6,653 nt of DNA. Origin: Campylobacter sp. UBA1713. GTDB taxonomy: Bacteria > Campylobacterota > Campylobacteria > Campylobacterales > Campylobacteraceae. Where the stretch lies: NCBI GenBank assembly GCA_002317305.1, contig DCIZ01000012.1, forward strand, positions 18,526 to 25,178. Reading direction: 5' to 3'. Below are positions 1 to 4,728 of this stretch, in pieces. The notes below the pieces were generated by a model. That model did no database searches. It had not been told where the DNA came from and saw nothing but the letters and a program-made list of their open reading frames with translations. Every line of letters starts with the position of its first letter. Within the stretch, counting starts at the first letter, position 1. Made by a program: the position numbers and the translations under genes.

Positions 1-40
1 GCGGGGGATTCTTCGCAACGCTTGCGAATGACGGCGGTGC
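1..40. repeat. GC-rich hairpin sequence at left edge, probable dispersed repeat
   Basis: There is no credible gene here. TTCGCAA (12-18) and TTGCGAA (22-28) are perfect inverted arms around the 3-base loop CGC. Read on the minus strand, the stretch has the layout GTCATTCGCAA...TTGCGAAGAATCC. This resembles the GTCATTGCGAG...CGAAGCAATCC hairpin repeats scattered between genes in many bacteria. That resemblance is from memory and is an inference. The sequence is more GC-rich than the DNA that follows and continues off the window edge, so its full extent is unknown. Confidence 0.45.
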
Positions 41-75
41 CAGAAAACGGAGTGCGGAAAACAGAAAGCGGAATT
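41..75 (+). repeat. Five phased 7-base units (CRGAAAA family), copy 1
   Basis: Five consecutive heptamers can be read in one 7-base phase: CAGAAAA (41-47), CGGAGTG (48-54), CGGAAAA (55-61), CAGAAAG (62-68) and CGGAATT (69-75). An 18-base stretch, GAAAACGGAGTGCGGAAA at 43-60, recurs exactly at 4660-4677. The block sits 3' of ispA, is non-coding on either strand as far as I can judge, and leads into the inverted repeat at 81-101. It is copy 1 of the composite element described in the findings. Confidence 0.7.
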
Positions 76-80
76 TGTGA

Positions 81-123
81 AAATTTGCTTTTTGCAAATT
101 TGACTTTTTACTTGTTAAAAAGT
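81..123. terminator. Two adjacent inverted repeats just downstream of ispA, possible terminator region
   Basis: AAATTTGC (81-88) and GCAAATTT (94-101) form an 8-base-pair stem with a 5-base loop. ACTTTTTA (103-110) and TAAAAAGT (116-123) form a second 8-base-pair stem with a 5-base loop. The second begins 11 bases after the ispA stop codon, on the minus strand. The stems are AT-rich and neither is followed by a clean U-run in the minus-strand transcript. A role in ending ispA transcription is therefore plausible but weakly supported; the first stem is better seen as part of the repeat element. Confidence 0.4.
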
Positions 124-134
124 GCTAGTGGTTT

Positions 135-971
135 TTATTTTAAGTATTTTTCTATTAGCCCTTTGACTAGCCCAAAAAGTGGCGAGCCAGTTAGCTCTGC
201 GAGAATCTCTTTTTCCAAAGAATCACGAAAATCCACCGCGCCCTCCACACCAAGCAAATTTGTAAAAGAGTTTTTTACGCCATCGTTTAGCACGGGCTTG
301 CCCACCGCTTCGGTAGTAGCCGTTGCGTCCAGCACATCGTCATGCACCTGAAATGCCAGCCCCAGCTTTAGCCCCAGCGAAAAAATCCACTCGCACTCTT
401 CGTGAGAGAGACCAGCCACTAGCGCACCCATCTTCATGCTACCTGCTATTAAAGCGCCCGTTTTTTTGGCGTGCAAAAATTTCAACTCTTCTAAATTTAG
501 CGGTTTTTTCTCAAAAAAACAATCCACTGCCTGCCCAATGACCATTCCGTTTAGTCCGCCACAAAAGCCCAAAGTCTCCACGCACGCCAGTCGAATTTTC
601 TCGTCCAAAGGCGCACGGGCAAGCACCAAAAACGCCTCTGTGTTTAGTGCATCGCCCGCCAAAATAGCCGTAACTTCGTCGTATTTTACGTGCAAAGTCG
701 CCACGCCACGCCGCAAAGGCGCGTTGTCCATCGCAGGCAGGTCGTCGTGAATGAGCGAGTAGGTGTGCAAAAGCTCCACCGCCAACGCCACATCAAACGC
801 ACTTCGCACCTTTTCTGGTGCGTAAGCCTCCACGACTCCTAGCACAAGCTGTGCTCGAAAGTGCTTGCCGCCAGCACGCAAAACCCACGCTAAAGCCTCG
901 TTAAAGTGCGGGTGAAAGCTCGCTACTGACGGCAAATTTGCCGCAAAATACGCCTCAAAATCACTTCGCAT
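135..971 (-). CDS. ispA: Polyprenyl diphosphate synthase, farnesyl/geranylgeranyl type
   Basis: This 278-residue protein is a complete class I trans-prenyltransferase. It should condense isopentenyl diphosphate with allylic diphosphates in the cytoplasm to give FPP (possibly GGPP), feeding quinone side-chain and undecaprenyl phosphate synthesis. The first aspartate-rich motif, DDLPAMD (76-82), has the two-residue insertion typical of bacterial FPP synthases and is followed by LRRG (86-89). The second is DDVLD (211-215). GGK (34-36), KTGAL (170-174) and GQAVD (146-150) are also present. Tyr71 and Ser72 precede the first motif as in E. coli IspA, but they do not settle C15 versus C20 product length. 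The usual GGKRxRP is GGKHFRA here. The ATG at 971 lies inside the end of the upstream coiled-coil gene (11-base overlap) and has a good AAGGA site five bases away, so translational coupling is likely. The family call is firm; the exact product is not. Confidence 0.95.
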   Translation of the reverse strand: MRSDFEAYFAANLPSVASFHPHFNEALAWVLRAGGKHFRAQLVLGVVEAYAPEKVRSAFDVALAVELLHTYSLIHDDLPAMDNAPLRRGVATLHVKYDEVTAILAGDALNTEAFLVLARAPLDEKIRLACVETLGFCGGLNGMVIGQAVDCFFEKKPLNLEELKFLHAKKTGALIAGSMKMGALVAGLSHEECEWIFSLGLKLGLAFQVHDDVLDATATTEAVGKPVLNDGVKNSFTNLLGVEGAVDFRDSLEKEILAELTGSPLFGLVKGLIEKYLK

Positions 972-2676
972 TGTCGTCCTTGTTGCGTCTAGTAACTTCC
1001 TCTTTGATCTTTGTGATCATATCGTCAGCGTAGATGAGACTCTCCATTGCATCGCCCATGTCATCTAGCGCGCTCGAGATCTCTCGTAACAATGAGCGGT
1101 TTTGGTCTACAAGCGCTCGGTTTGTGTCTAGCAAGCTTTCGATGTTTTTCGCGAGTTTTTTGTTTTCCGCTTCGAGTGCATCGACTTTGCCCAGCGCTTC
1201 GTTAAGGTCGTAGGTGAGAGTTGCGTTGTCATCGCTAAGTTTGTCGTTTGCCTTGACCTCTTTTTCGCTTTTGTCAATGACCTCTGTAAGCTCATCTTTA
1301 AGATCTTCAACGCTAGTTTCGAGCTTTTCGTTTTGTTTTTGGAGTTTGTCGCACTCTTTTTGGAGCTTCTCGCCGTCTGTTTGCAAAGTTTCGTTTTTCG
1401 TTTCTAGCTCGGCTTTCGCAACTTCCAAATTTGCCTTTTGCTCGGTGAGTTCGGCTTTTTCGTTTTGCAAATTTACCTTTGCCTCTTCTAGTTTTTCGTT
1501 TTTCGTTTCTAGCTCGGCTTTTACTTCCTCCAAATTCGCCTTTTGCTCGGTGAGTTCAGCTTTTTCGTTTTCCAAATTTGTCTTTTGCGTTTCTAGCTCC
1601 GCTTTCTCGTTTTCCAAATTCGCTTTCGCAACTTCCAAATTCGCCTTTTGCTCGGTGAGTTCCGCTTTTTCATTTTGCAAAGTTTCGTTTTGCGTTTCTA
1701 GCTCCGTTTTCTCGTTTTCCAAATTCGCCTTTTGCTCTGTGAGTTCAGCTTTTTCGTTTTGCAAAGTTTCGTTTTTCGTTTCTAGCTCCGCTTTTTCGTT
1801 TTCCAAATTTGCCTTTGCCTCTTCCAAATTCGCTTTCTGCTCGGTGAGCTCGGCTTTTTCGTTTTGCAAAGTTTCGTTTTTCGTTTCTAGCTCGGCTTTC
1901 TCGTTTTCCAAATTTGTTTTCGCAACTTCCAAATTTGCTTTCTGCTCGGTGAGTTCAGCTTTCTCGTTTTCCAAATTTGCTTTTTGCGTTTCTAGCTCCG
2001 CTTTTGCCTCTTGCAAAGTTTCGTTTTTCGTTTCTAGCTCGGCTTTCTCGTTTTCCAAATTTGCCTTTGCCTCTTCCAAACTCGCTTTTGCCACTTCCAA
2101 ATTTGCCTTTTCGTTAGCTAGCTCGTTGTTTTGATTTTGTAAATCGACCTTTTCGTTTAACAAAGCGTTGTTTTGGTTTTGCAAATTTAGCTTGTCATTT
2201 GCTAGCTCCGCCTTTGCGTTTTCTAGCTCGGCTTTGTCGTTTTTGAGGTCGTCATTTAGCTGATTTAGCTTTTCGCACGCGTTTTCTAGCTTTGCGTTTT
2301 CGTGCTTAAACTCATCGACTGCGTCTTCAAGCGCACGATTCTCCTCGTCAAGTCGCTTTTTTTCGCCGTTTAGCTCTATGTTCTCTTTGTTTAGGTCGGC
2401 GTTTAGGTCGTTGAGCTCCTCGTTTGCCGCTTCTAGCTTGTTTTTTAGCGCGTCTAGTTTTTCTATCTCGTCCTTTGCGCCGTCAAGCTCGCCTTGCAAA
2501 TTTGCCAAATTTGCCTTTAAAGCCTCGTTCTCTTTTATGTTTGCCTCGTTGATGCGTTCAAACTCGCCGACAAGTTCGTGTAGCTTGTGAATCTCCTCAA
2601 ACAAAATGGTCGATTCGTTCAAAAGGCTCTTGCTCTTGTCTTTGACAACGCCGAGTTGATTATTAAAATTTACCAC
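961..2676 (-). CDS. Long coiled-coil protein of unknown function with heptad repeat modules
   Basis: I do not recognise this 571-residue gene as a named family. It has no visible signal peptide or membrane segment, so it is probably cytoplasmic. Leucine recurs every seventh residue without a phase break from Leu74 to Leu459 (56 positions, the only exception being Phe123). The other core position, four residues later, is almost always Lys or Asn; Cys134 and Cys442 also fall there. Residues about 191-432 consist of near-identical modules that begin ANLE and mostly end KAELTEQK. Less repetitive caps are residues 1-70 and 465-571; the latter has a second, less regular helical part. The GTG at 2676 is chosen because AAAGGA stands six bases upstream. 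The gene follows leuB after 95 bases and overlaps ispA. A filament-forming or scaffold role, like the coiled-coil-rich shape proteins of Helicobacter, is a guess. Long coiled coils match many unrelated proteins by composition, so homology hits need care. Confidence 0.9.
   Translation of the reverse strand: MVNFNNQLGVVKDKSKSLLNESTILFEEIHKLHELVGEFERINEANIKENEALKANLANLQGELDGAKDEIEKLDALKNKLEAANEELNDLNADLNKENIELNGEKKRLDEENRALEDAVDEFKHENAKLENACEKLNQLNDDLKNDKAELENAKAELANDKLNLQNQNNALLNEKVDLQNQNNELANEKANLEVAKASLEEAKANLENEKAELETKNETLQEAKAELETQKANLENEKAELTEQKANLEVAKTNLENEKAELETKNETLQNEKAELTEQKANLEEAKANLENEKAELETKNETLQNEKAELTEQKANLENEKTELETQNETLQNEKAELTEQKANLEVAKANLENEKAELETQKTNLENEKAELTEQKANLEEVKAELETKNEKLEEAKVNLQNEKAELTEQKANLEVAKAELETKNETLQTDGEKLQKECDKLQKQNEKLETSVEDLKDELTEVIDKSEKEVKANDKLSDDNATLTYDLNEALGKVDALEAENKKLAKNIESLLDTNRALVDQNRSLLREISSALDDMGDAMESLIYADDMITKIKEEVTRRNKDDNAK
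977..981 (-). promoter_or_regulatory. Ribosome binding site of ispA, embedded in the upstream gene
   Basis: On the minus strand the bases read AAGGA, CGACA, ATG. A strong Shine-Dalgarno sequence sits five bases before the ispA ATG, within the last codons (Asn-Lys-Asp-Asp) of the coiled-coil gene. This supports the start at 971 and a coupled stop/start arrangement. Confidence 0.75.
1381..2106 (-). repeat. In-frame tandem array of 21-base/105-base units inside the coiled-coil gene
   Basis: The basic unit is one heptad (21 bases), and the higher-order unit is five heptads (105 bases, 35 residues). Full modules occupy 1834-1938, 1729-1833, 1540-1644 and 1435-1539. A four-heptad module occupies 1645-1728, and partial modules flank the set. 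Synonymous codons are conserved by position: Leu is TTG in Asn-Leu-Glu and Thr-Leu-Gln, CTA in Glu-Leu-Glu-Thr and CTC in Glu-Leu-Thr-Glu. That pattern implies duplication of DNA rather than convergence of protein sequence. The array should be prone to length change by slippage or recombination. Confidence 0.9.
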
Positions 2677-2682
2677 CTATCG

Positions 2683-2688
2683 TCCTTT
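2683..2688 (-). promoter_or_regulatory. Ribosome binding site for the GTG start of the coiled-coil gene
   Basis: On the minus strand AAAGGA is followed by six bases (CGATAG) and then GTG at 2676. No in-frame ATG near the N terminus has a comparable site, so this decides the start in favour of GTG. Confidence 0.7.
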
Positions 2689-2694
2689 AAATAT

Positions 2695-2739
2695 GTGCTT
2701 TCGTCAAAGCACCGCACTTTAAAATTAGGCAAATTTGCC
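2695..2739. other. Hairpin and palindrome in the leuB to coiled-coil gap
   Basis: GTGCTTT (2695-2701) and AAAGCAC (2706-2712) form a 7-base-pair stem with a 4-base loop, ending seven bases upstream of the Shine-Dalgarno sequence of the coiled-coil gene. GGCAAATTTGCC (2728-2739) is a perfect 12-base palindrome. The first could act as a leader hairpin or RNA processing site. The second contains the window-wide octamer CAAATTTG, so it need not be specific to this gap. Neither is followed by a convincing U-run, and I see no clear promoter in the 95 bases. Confidence 0.45.
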
Positions 2740-2771
2740 CGACTGCTCTTTTTCAAAAATAAATAAATTTT

Positions 2772-3842
2772 CTACCCACGAAGGATAAATTCTGTTATAA
2801 CACTGCCCATCTCTGCCGTGCTTAACACCTCTTTTGCGTCAAATTTGGCGATGTCTTTTGTTCTGTAGCCCGCTTTTAAAACCGCACGAACTGCCTTTTC
2901 TACCGCGTTTGCCGCATCGTTTTCGCCAAAGGCGTAGCGAAGCATCAAAGCACTACTTAGCACAGTTGCTATTGGGTTTGCGATGCCTTGACCAGCTATG
3001 TCTGGTGCTGAGCCGTGGATGGGCTCATATATGCCTACCTTGCCACCCAAAGATGCACTCGGCAAAAGCCCGATGGAGCCGCAAATTTGACTCGCCTCGT
3101 CGCTCAAAATGTCGCCAAAGAGATTCTCTGTCAAAAGTACGTCAAAAAAGCCGGGATTTCGCACTAGTTGCATCGCTGCGTTGTCTACATACATAAAGTC
3201 TAGCGTTATGTCGCTGTAGTCCGCTGCCACGCGTCCTACCACCTCGCGCCAAAGCTGTGAAGTCTCTAGGACATTTGCCTTGTCTACTAGCGTTACGTGT
3301 TTTTTTCTGGTGCGTGCCGCGTCAAAAGCGATGCGTGCTATGCGCTCTATCTCTTCTGTGCTGTAAACCATCGTGTTGTAGGCTTTGTCTGAAAGCTTTT
3401 CACGTGGCTGACCAAAATACAAACCGCCCGTTAGCTCACGCACCACTAGCACATCTACGCCGTCTATGACTTCTGGTTTTAGAGTAGAGGCGTTTTTTAG
3501 CTCGTCAAAGATCATCGCTGGACGCAAATTTGCGAAGGCTTCTAGGCTTTTTCGGAGCTTCAAAAGTCCGCTTTCTGGGCGTTTGTCGCGAGGCAAGCTG
3601 TCCCACTTTTCGCCGCCTATAGCACCAAAAAGAACTGCATCGCTTTTTAGTGCGGTGGCGATGGTCTTTTCTGGTAAAGGCTCGCCACAAAAATCCACCG
3701 CACAACCGCCCATTAGCTCGTAGTCATAGCCGAGCTCAAAGCCAAATTTGCCACTTACGGCGTCTAGGACTTTTATGGTTTCATCGCAAATTTCAGGTCC
3801 TATGCCGTCTCCTTTTATAACACATATGTTGTAATGTTTCAT
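2772..3842 (-). CDS. leuB: 3-isopropylmalate dehydrogenase
   Basis: This 356-residue protein is full length for the family. It catalyses NAD-dependent oxidative decarboxylation of 3-isopropylmalate in leucine synthesis, acting in the cytoplasm as a metal-dependent dimer. Family residues are in place: GDGIGPE near the N terminus; substrate arginines Arg97, Arg107 (NLRP) and Arg135; Tyr142 in LYFGQPRE; Lys188 in VDKAN; metal-binding Asp220, Asp244 and Asp248; and the NAD-binding stretch around GSAPDIAG (277-284). These are shifted by a constant three positions from the well-studied Thermus enzyme numbering. The chosen start is ATG at 3842, beginning [13 protein letters not shown], with AAGGA just upstream. 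A longer reading from a TTG at 3875 adds 11 Ser/Lys-rich residues that do not belong to the family. The gene lies 35 bases after bcp. No leuA, leuC or leuD is in the window, so it appears separated from partner genes here. Confidence 0.96.
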   Translation of the reverse strand: MKHYNICVIKGDGIGPEICDETIKVLDAVSGKFGFELGYDYELMGGCAVDFCGEPLPEKTIATALKSDAVLFGAIGGEKWDSLPRDKRPESGLLKLRKSLEAFANLRPAMIFDELKNASTLKPEVIDGVDVLVVRELTGGLYFGQPREKLSDKAYNTMVYSTEEIERIARIAFDAARTRKKHVTLVDKANVLETSQLWREVVGRVAADYSDITLDFMYVDNAAMQLVRNPGFFDVLLTENLFGDILSDEASQICGSIGLLPSASLGGKVGIYEPIHGSAPDIAGQGIANPIATVLSSALMLRYAFGENDAANAVEKAVRAVLKAGYRTKDIAKFDAKEVLSTAEMGSVITEFILRG

Positions 3843-3854
3843 TTTTTTTTCCTT
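3842..3854 (-). promoter_or_regulatory. leuB ribosome binding site with an A-run spacer
   Basis: On the minus strand AAGG is followed by eight A residues and then ATG, so the run including the start codon is nine A. The Shine-Dalgarno core AAGGA covers 3850-3854. This fixes the start at 3842. Because the whole spacer is a homopolymer, gain or loss of one base would change spacing rather than reading frame. Confidence 0.7.
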
Positions 3855-3877
3855 TTTTGACGAGTTAGACGACAAAT

Positions 3878-4369
3878 TTAAATTTGCTCGTTTAGTGTGT
3901 TTAGCACATTTTGTGCGTGTCCTGCTGGTTTGACTTTTTCATAAATGGCGGCGATGACGCCGTTTTCATCTATGATAAAAGTGGTGCGAACAACGCCAAA
4001 ATACTCACGTCCATACATCTTTTTTTTCTGCCAAACGCCGTAAGCCTGCAAAGTTTCTTTTGACTCGTCGCTTAGCAAAATGTGCTTTAAGCCGTAATTT
4101 TCGCCAAATTTGACATGGCTTTTTACGCCGTCTGGACTTACGCCCACGACGATGGTGCCAGCTTTTTTAAACTCGCCGTAGAGTTCGCTAAACTCGCACG
4201 CCTCTTTCGTGCAGCCGCTTGTGTTGTCTTTTGGGTAGAAGTAAAGCACGACTTTTTTGCCTACAAAGTCAGCTAGTCTTACCGCAACGCCATCGCTGTT
4301 TAGTAGTTCAAAAGCGGGTGCTTTGTCGCCGACTTTTAGCGCTGTTTGTGCTTCATTTTTCTCGCTCAT
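3878..4369 (-). CDS. bcp: Thiol peroxidase of the Bcp/PrxQ peroxiredoxin family
   Basis: This 163-residue protein is a complete single-domain peroxiredoxin that should reduce hydrogen peroxide and organic hydroperoxides in the cytoplasm using thioredoxin-type reductants. The active-site segment reads [18 protein letters not shown]. Cys53 is the peroxidatic cysteine in the PxxxTxxC arrangement, and Cys58, five residues later, is the expected resolving cysteine of the atypical two-cysteine Bcp subgroup. Arg128 in VVRTTFIID is the conserved active-site arginine. Most Bcp proteins have NTPGC where this one has NTSGC. The ATG at 4369 overlaps the stop of the tautomerase gene by four bases (ATGA), a sign of coupled translation; AAAGGCAGG lies just upstream. 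From memory the same tautomerase-bcp pair occurs in C. jejuni. A run of eight A in the Gln-Lys-Lys-Lys codons (4020-4027) is a possible slippage site, with nothing to show it is used. Confidence 0.95.
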   Translation of the reverse strand: MSEKNEAQTALKVGDKAPAFELLNSDGVAVRLADFVGKKVVLYFYPKDNTSGCTKEACEFSELYGEFKKAGTIVVGVSPDGVKSHVKFGENYGLKHILLSDESKETLQAYGVWQKKKMYGREYFGVVRTTFIIDENGVIAAIYEKVKPAGHAQNVLNTLNEQI

Positions 4370-4581
4370 TTGCCTGCCTTTGCGGCTGCTTCACGCATCG
4401 ACTGGACAGATTTGCCACCAAAGTAGGTGCCCTCAGATGGAATTTCTGTAAAGTCTATGACAACTCTCTCTGGATTCTTGCCAAGATCTTCGACCATGAT
4501 GTCTGTGATCTTTTTTGCTACAGCATCTAGCTGTTCTCTTGACGGAAGTGGGTTTGTTAGTTTTACGCTGATGATAGGCAT
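4366..4581 (-). CDS. 4-oxalocrotonate tautomerase family protein
   Basis: This 71-residue protein belongs to the small 4-OT/DmpI-like tautomerase superfamily. Pro2, exposed as the N-terminal proline after Met removal, is the catalytic base of the family. Other matching features are the PERVVIDFTE strand with Arg39 and Glu46, and the TYFGGKS turn (52-58), the counterpart of the family's GIGG turn. Members form hexamers or dimers of trimers and tautomerise enol/keto acids. No aromatic degradation genes are nearby, so the physiological substrate cannot be assigned. The ATG at 4581 is well supported by TAAGGAG five bases upstream. It is the first gene of the tautomerase-bcp-leuB run and shares a 4-base overlap with bcp. 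It is somewhat longer than the roughly 62-residue classical enzymes because of its C-terminal tail. Confidence 0.9.
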   Translation of the reverse strand: MPIISVKLTNPLPSREQLDAVAKKITDIMVEDLGKNPERVVIDFTEIPSEGTYFGGKSVQSMREAAAKAGK

Positions 4582-4586
4582 TTTGT

Positions 4587-4593
4587 CTCCTTA
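4587..4593 (-). promoter_or_regulatory. Strong ribosome binding site of the tautomerase gene
   Basis: On the minus strand TAAGGAG is followed by ACAAA and then ATG, close to an ideal Shine-Dalgarno sequence and spacing. It directly abuts the AT palindrome at 4593-4608. Confidence 0.8.
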
Positions 4594-4621
4594 AAAATTT
4601 AAATTTTTCGTAATATATTAC
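4593..4621 (-). promoter_or_regulatory. Candidate promoter/operator for the tautomerase-bcp-leuB operon
   Basis: GTAATATATTAC (4610-4621) is a perfect 12-base palindrome and contains -10-like sequences on the minus strand (TAATAT at 4615-4620, TATATT at 4612-4617). AAAAATTTAAATTTTT (4593-4608) is a perfect 16-base palindrome in the presumed leader, next to the ribosome binding site. In Campylobacter the -35 region is poorly conserved and the -10 box carries most of the signal, so this is the best promoter candidate in the 147-base gap. The palindrome could also be a repressor site overlapping the -10 box. I cannot match it to a specific regulator. Confidence 0.45.
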
Positions 4622-4650
4622 TTTAAAACGGCTTAAAATTCTCTTTCATT

Positions 4651-4678
4651 CGGAAAACGGAAAACGGAGTGCGGAAAT
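4651..4678 (+). repeat. Four phased 7-base units (CRGAAAA family), copy 2
   Basis: The phased units are CGGAAAA (4651-4657), CGGAAAA (4658-4664), CGGAGTG (4665-4671) and CGGAAAT (4672-4678). GAAAACGGAGTGCGGAAA (4660-4677) is identical to bases 43-60. As in copy 1, the array leads straight into AAATTTGC. It occupies the gap between msbA and the tautomerase gene. Confidence 0.75.
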
Positions 4679-4724
4679 TTGCGAAGCAAATTTGCAAATT
4701 TCGTTTTTTTGTTTTCCGCACTCC
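4666..4724 (-). terminator. Large inverted repeat downstream of msbA, possible terminator
   Basis: GGAGTGCGGAAA (4666-4677) and TTTCCGCACTCC (4713-4724) are perfect 12-base inverted arms separated by 35 bases. Nested inside is a second stem, AAATTTGC (4675-4682) and GCAAATTT (4686-4693), around a GAA loop. The structure begins four bases after the msbA stop codon. In the minus-strand transcript the stem is followed by CGTTTTCCGTTTTCC, which is U-rich but not a classical U-run. It may end msbA transcription, or be a repeat element with paired ends. The T-run 4704-4710 favours no clear direction. Confidence 0.5.
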
Positions 4725-4728
4725 AAAC

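Noticed and set aside
41..123. A small RNA gene downstream of ispA
   Set aside because: The hairpins are explained by the repeat element and AT-rich inverted repeats. I see no promoter and terminator pair to define a transcript.
22..351. A 109-codon open frame on the plus strand
   Set aside because: It starts in repeat DNA and crosses the end of ispA in antisense. It shows no recognisable domain, and its composition follows the antisense of real codons.
1214..2134. A 306-codon open frame on the plus strand, rich in Ser, Phe and Ala
   Set aside because: It lies wholly antisense to the coiled-coil gene, and its Ser/Phe monotony is the reverse complement of the Lys/Glu/Leu heptad codons. It is a by-product of the repeat.
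1381..2232. A CRISPR array or direct-repeat locus
   Set aside because: The periodic units are in frame, 21 bases long without unique spacers, and encode heptads of a coiled coil.
3505..3723. Overlapping short open frames within leuB on both strands
   Set aside because: They are shadows of a complete, well-conserved leuB and lack supporting start sites or motifs.
3843..3875. A longer N terminus for LeuB starting at TTG 3875
   Set aside because: The 11 added Ser/Lys-rich residues lie outside the family alignment, and the AAGGA site with ATG at 3842 fits far better.
4366..4581. An aromatic-compound degradation operon implied by the 4-oxalocrotonate tautomerase homolog
   Set aside because: No other catabolic genes are present. 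The neighbours are a peroxiredoxin and leuB, so only the superfamily can be assigned.
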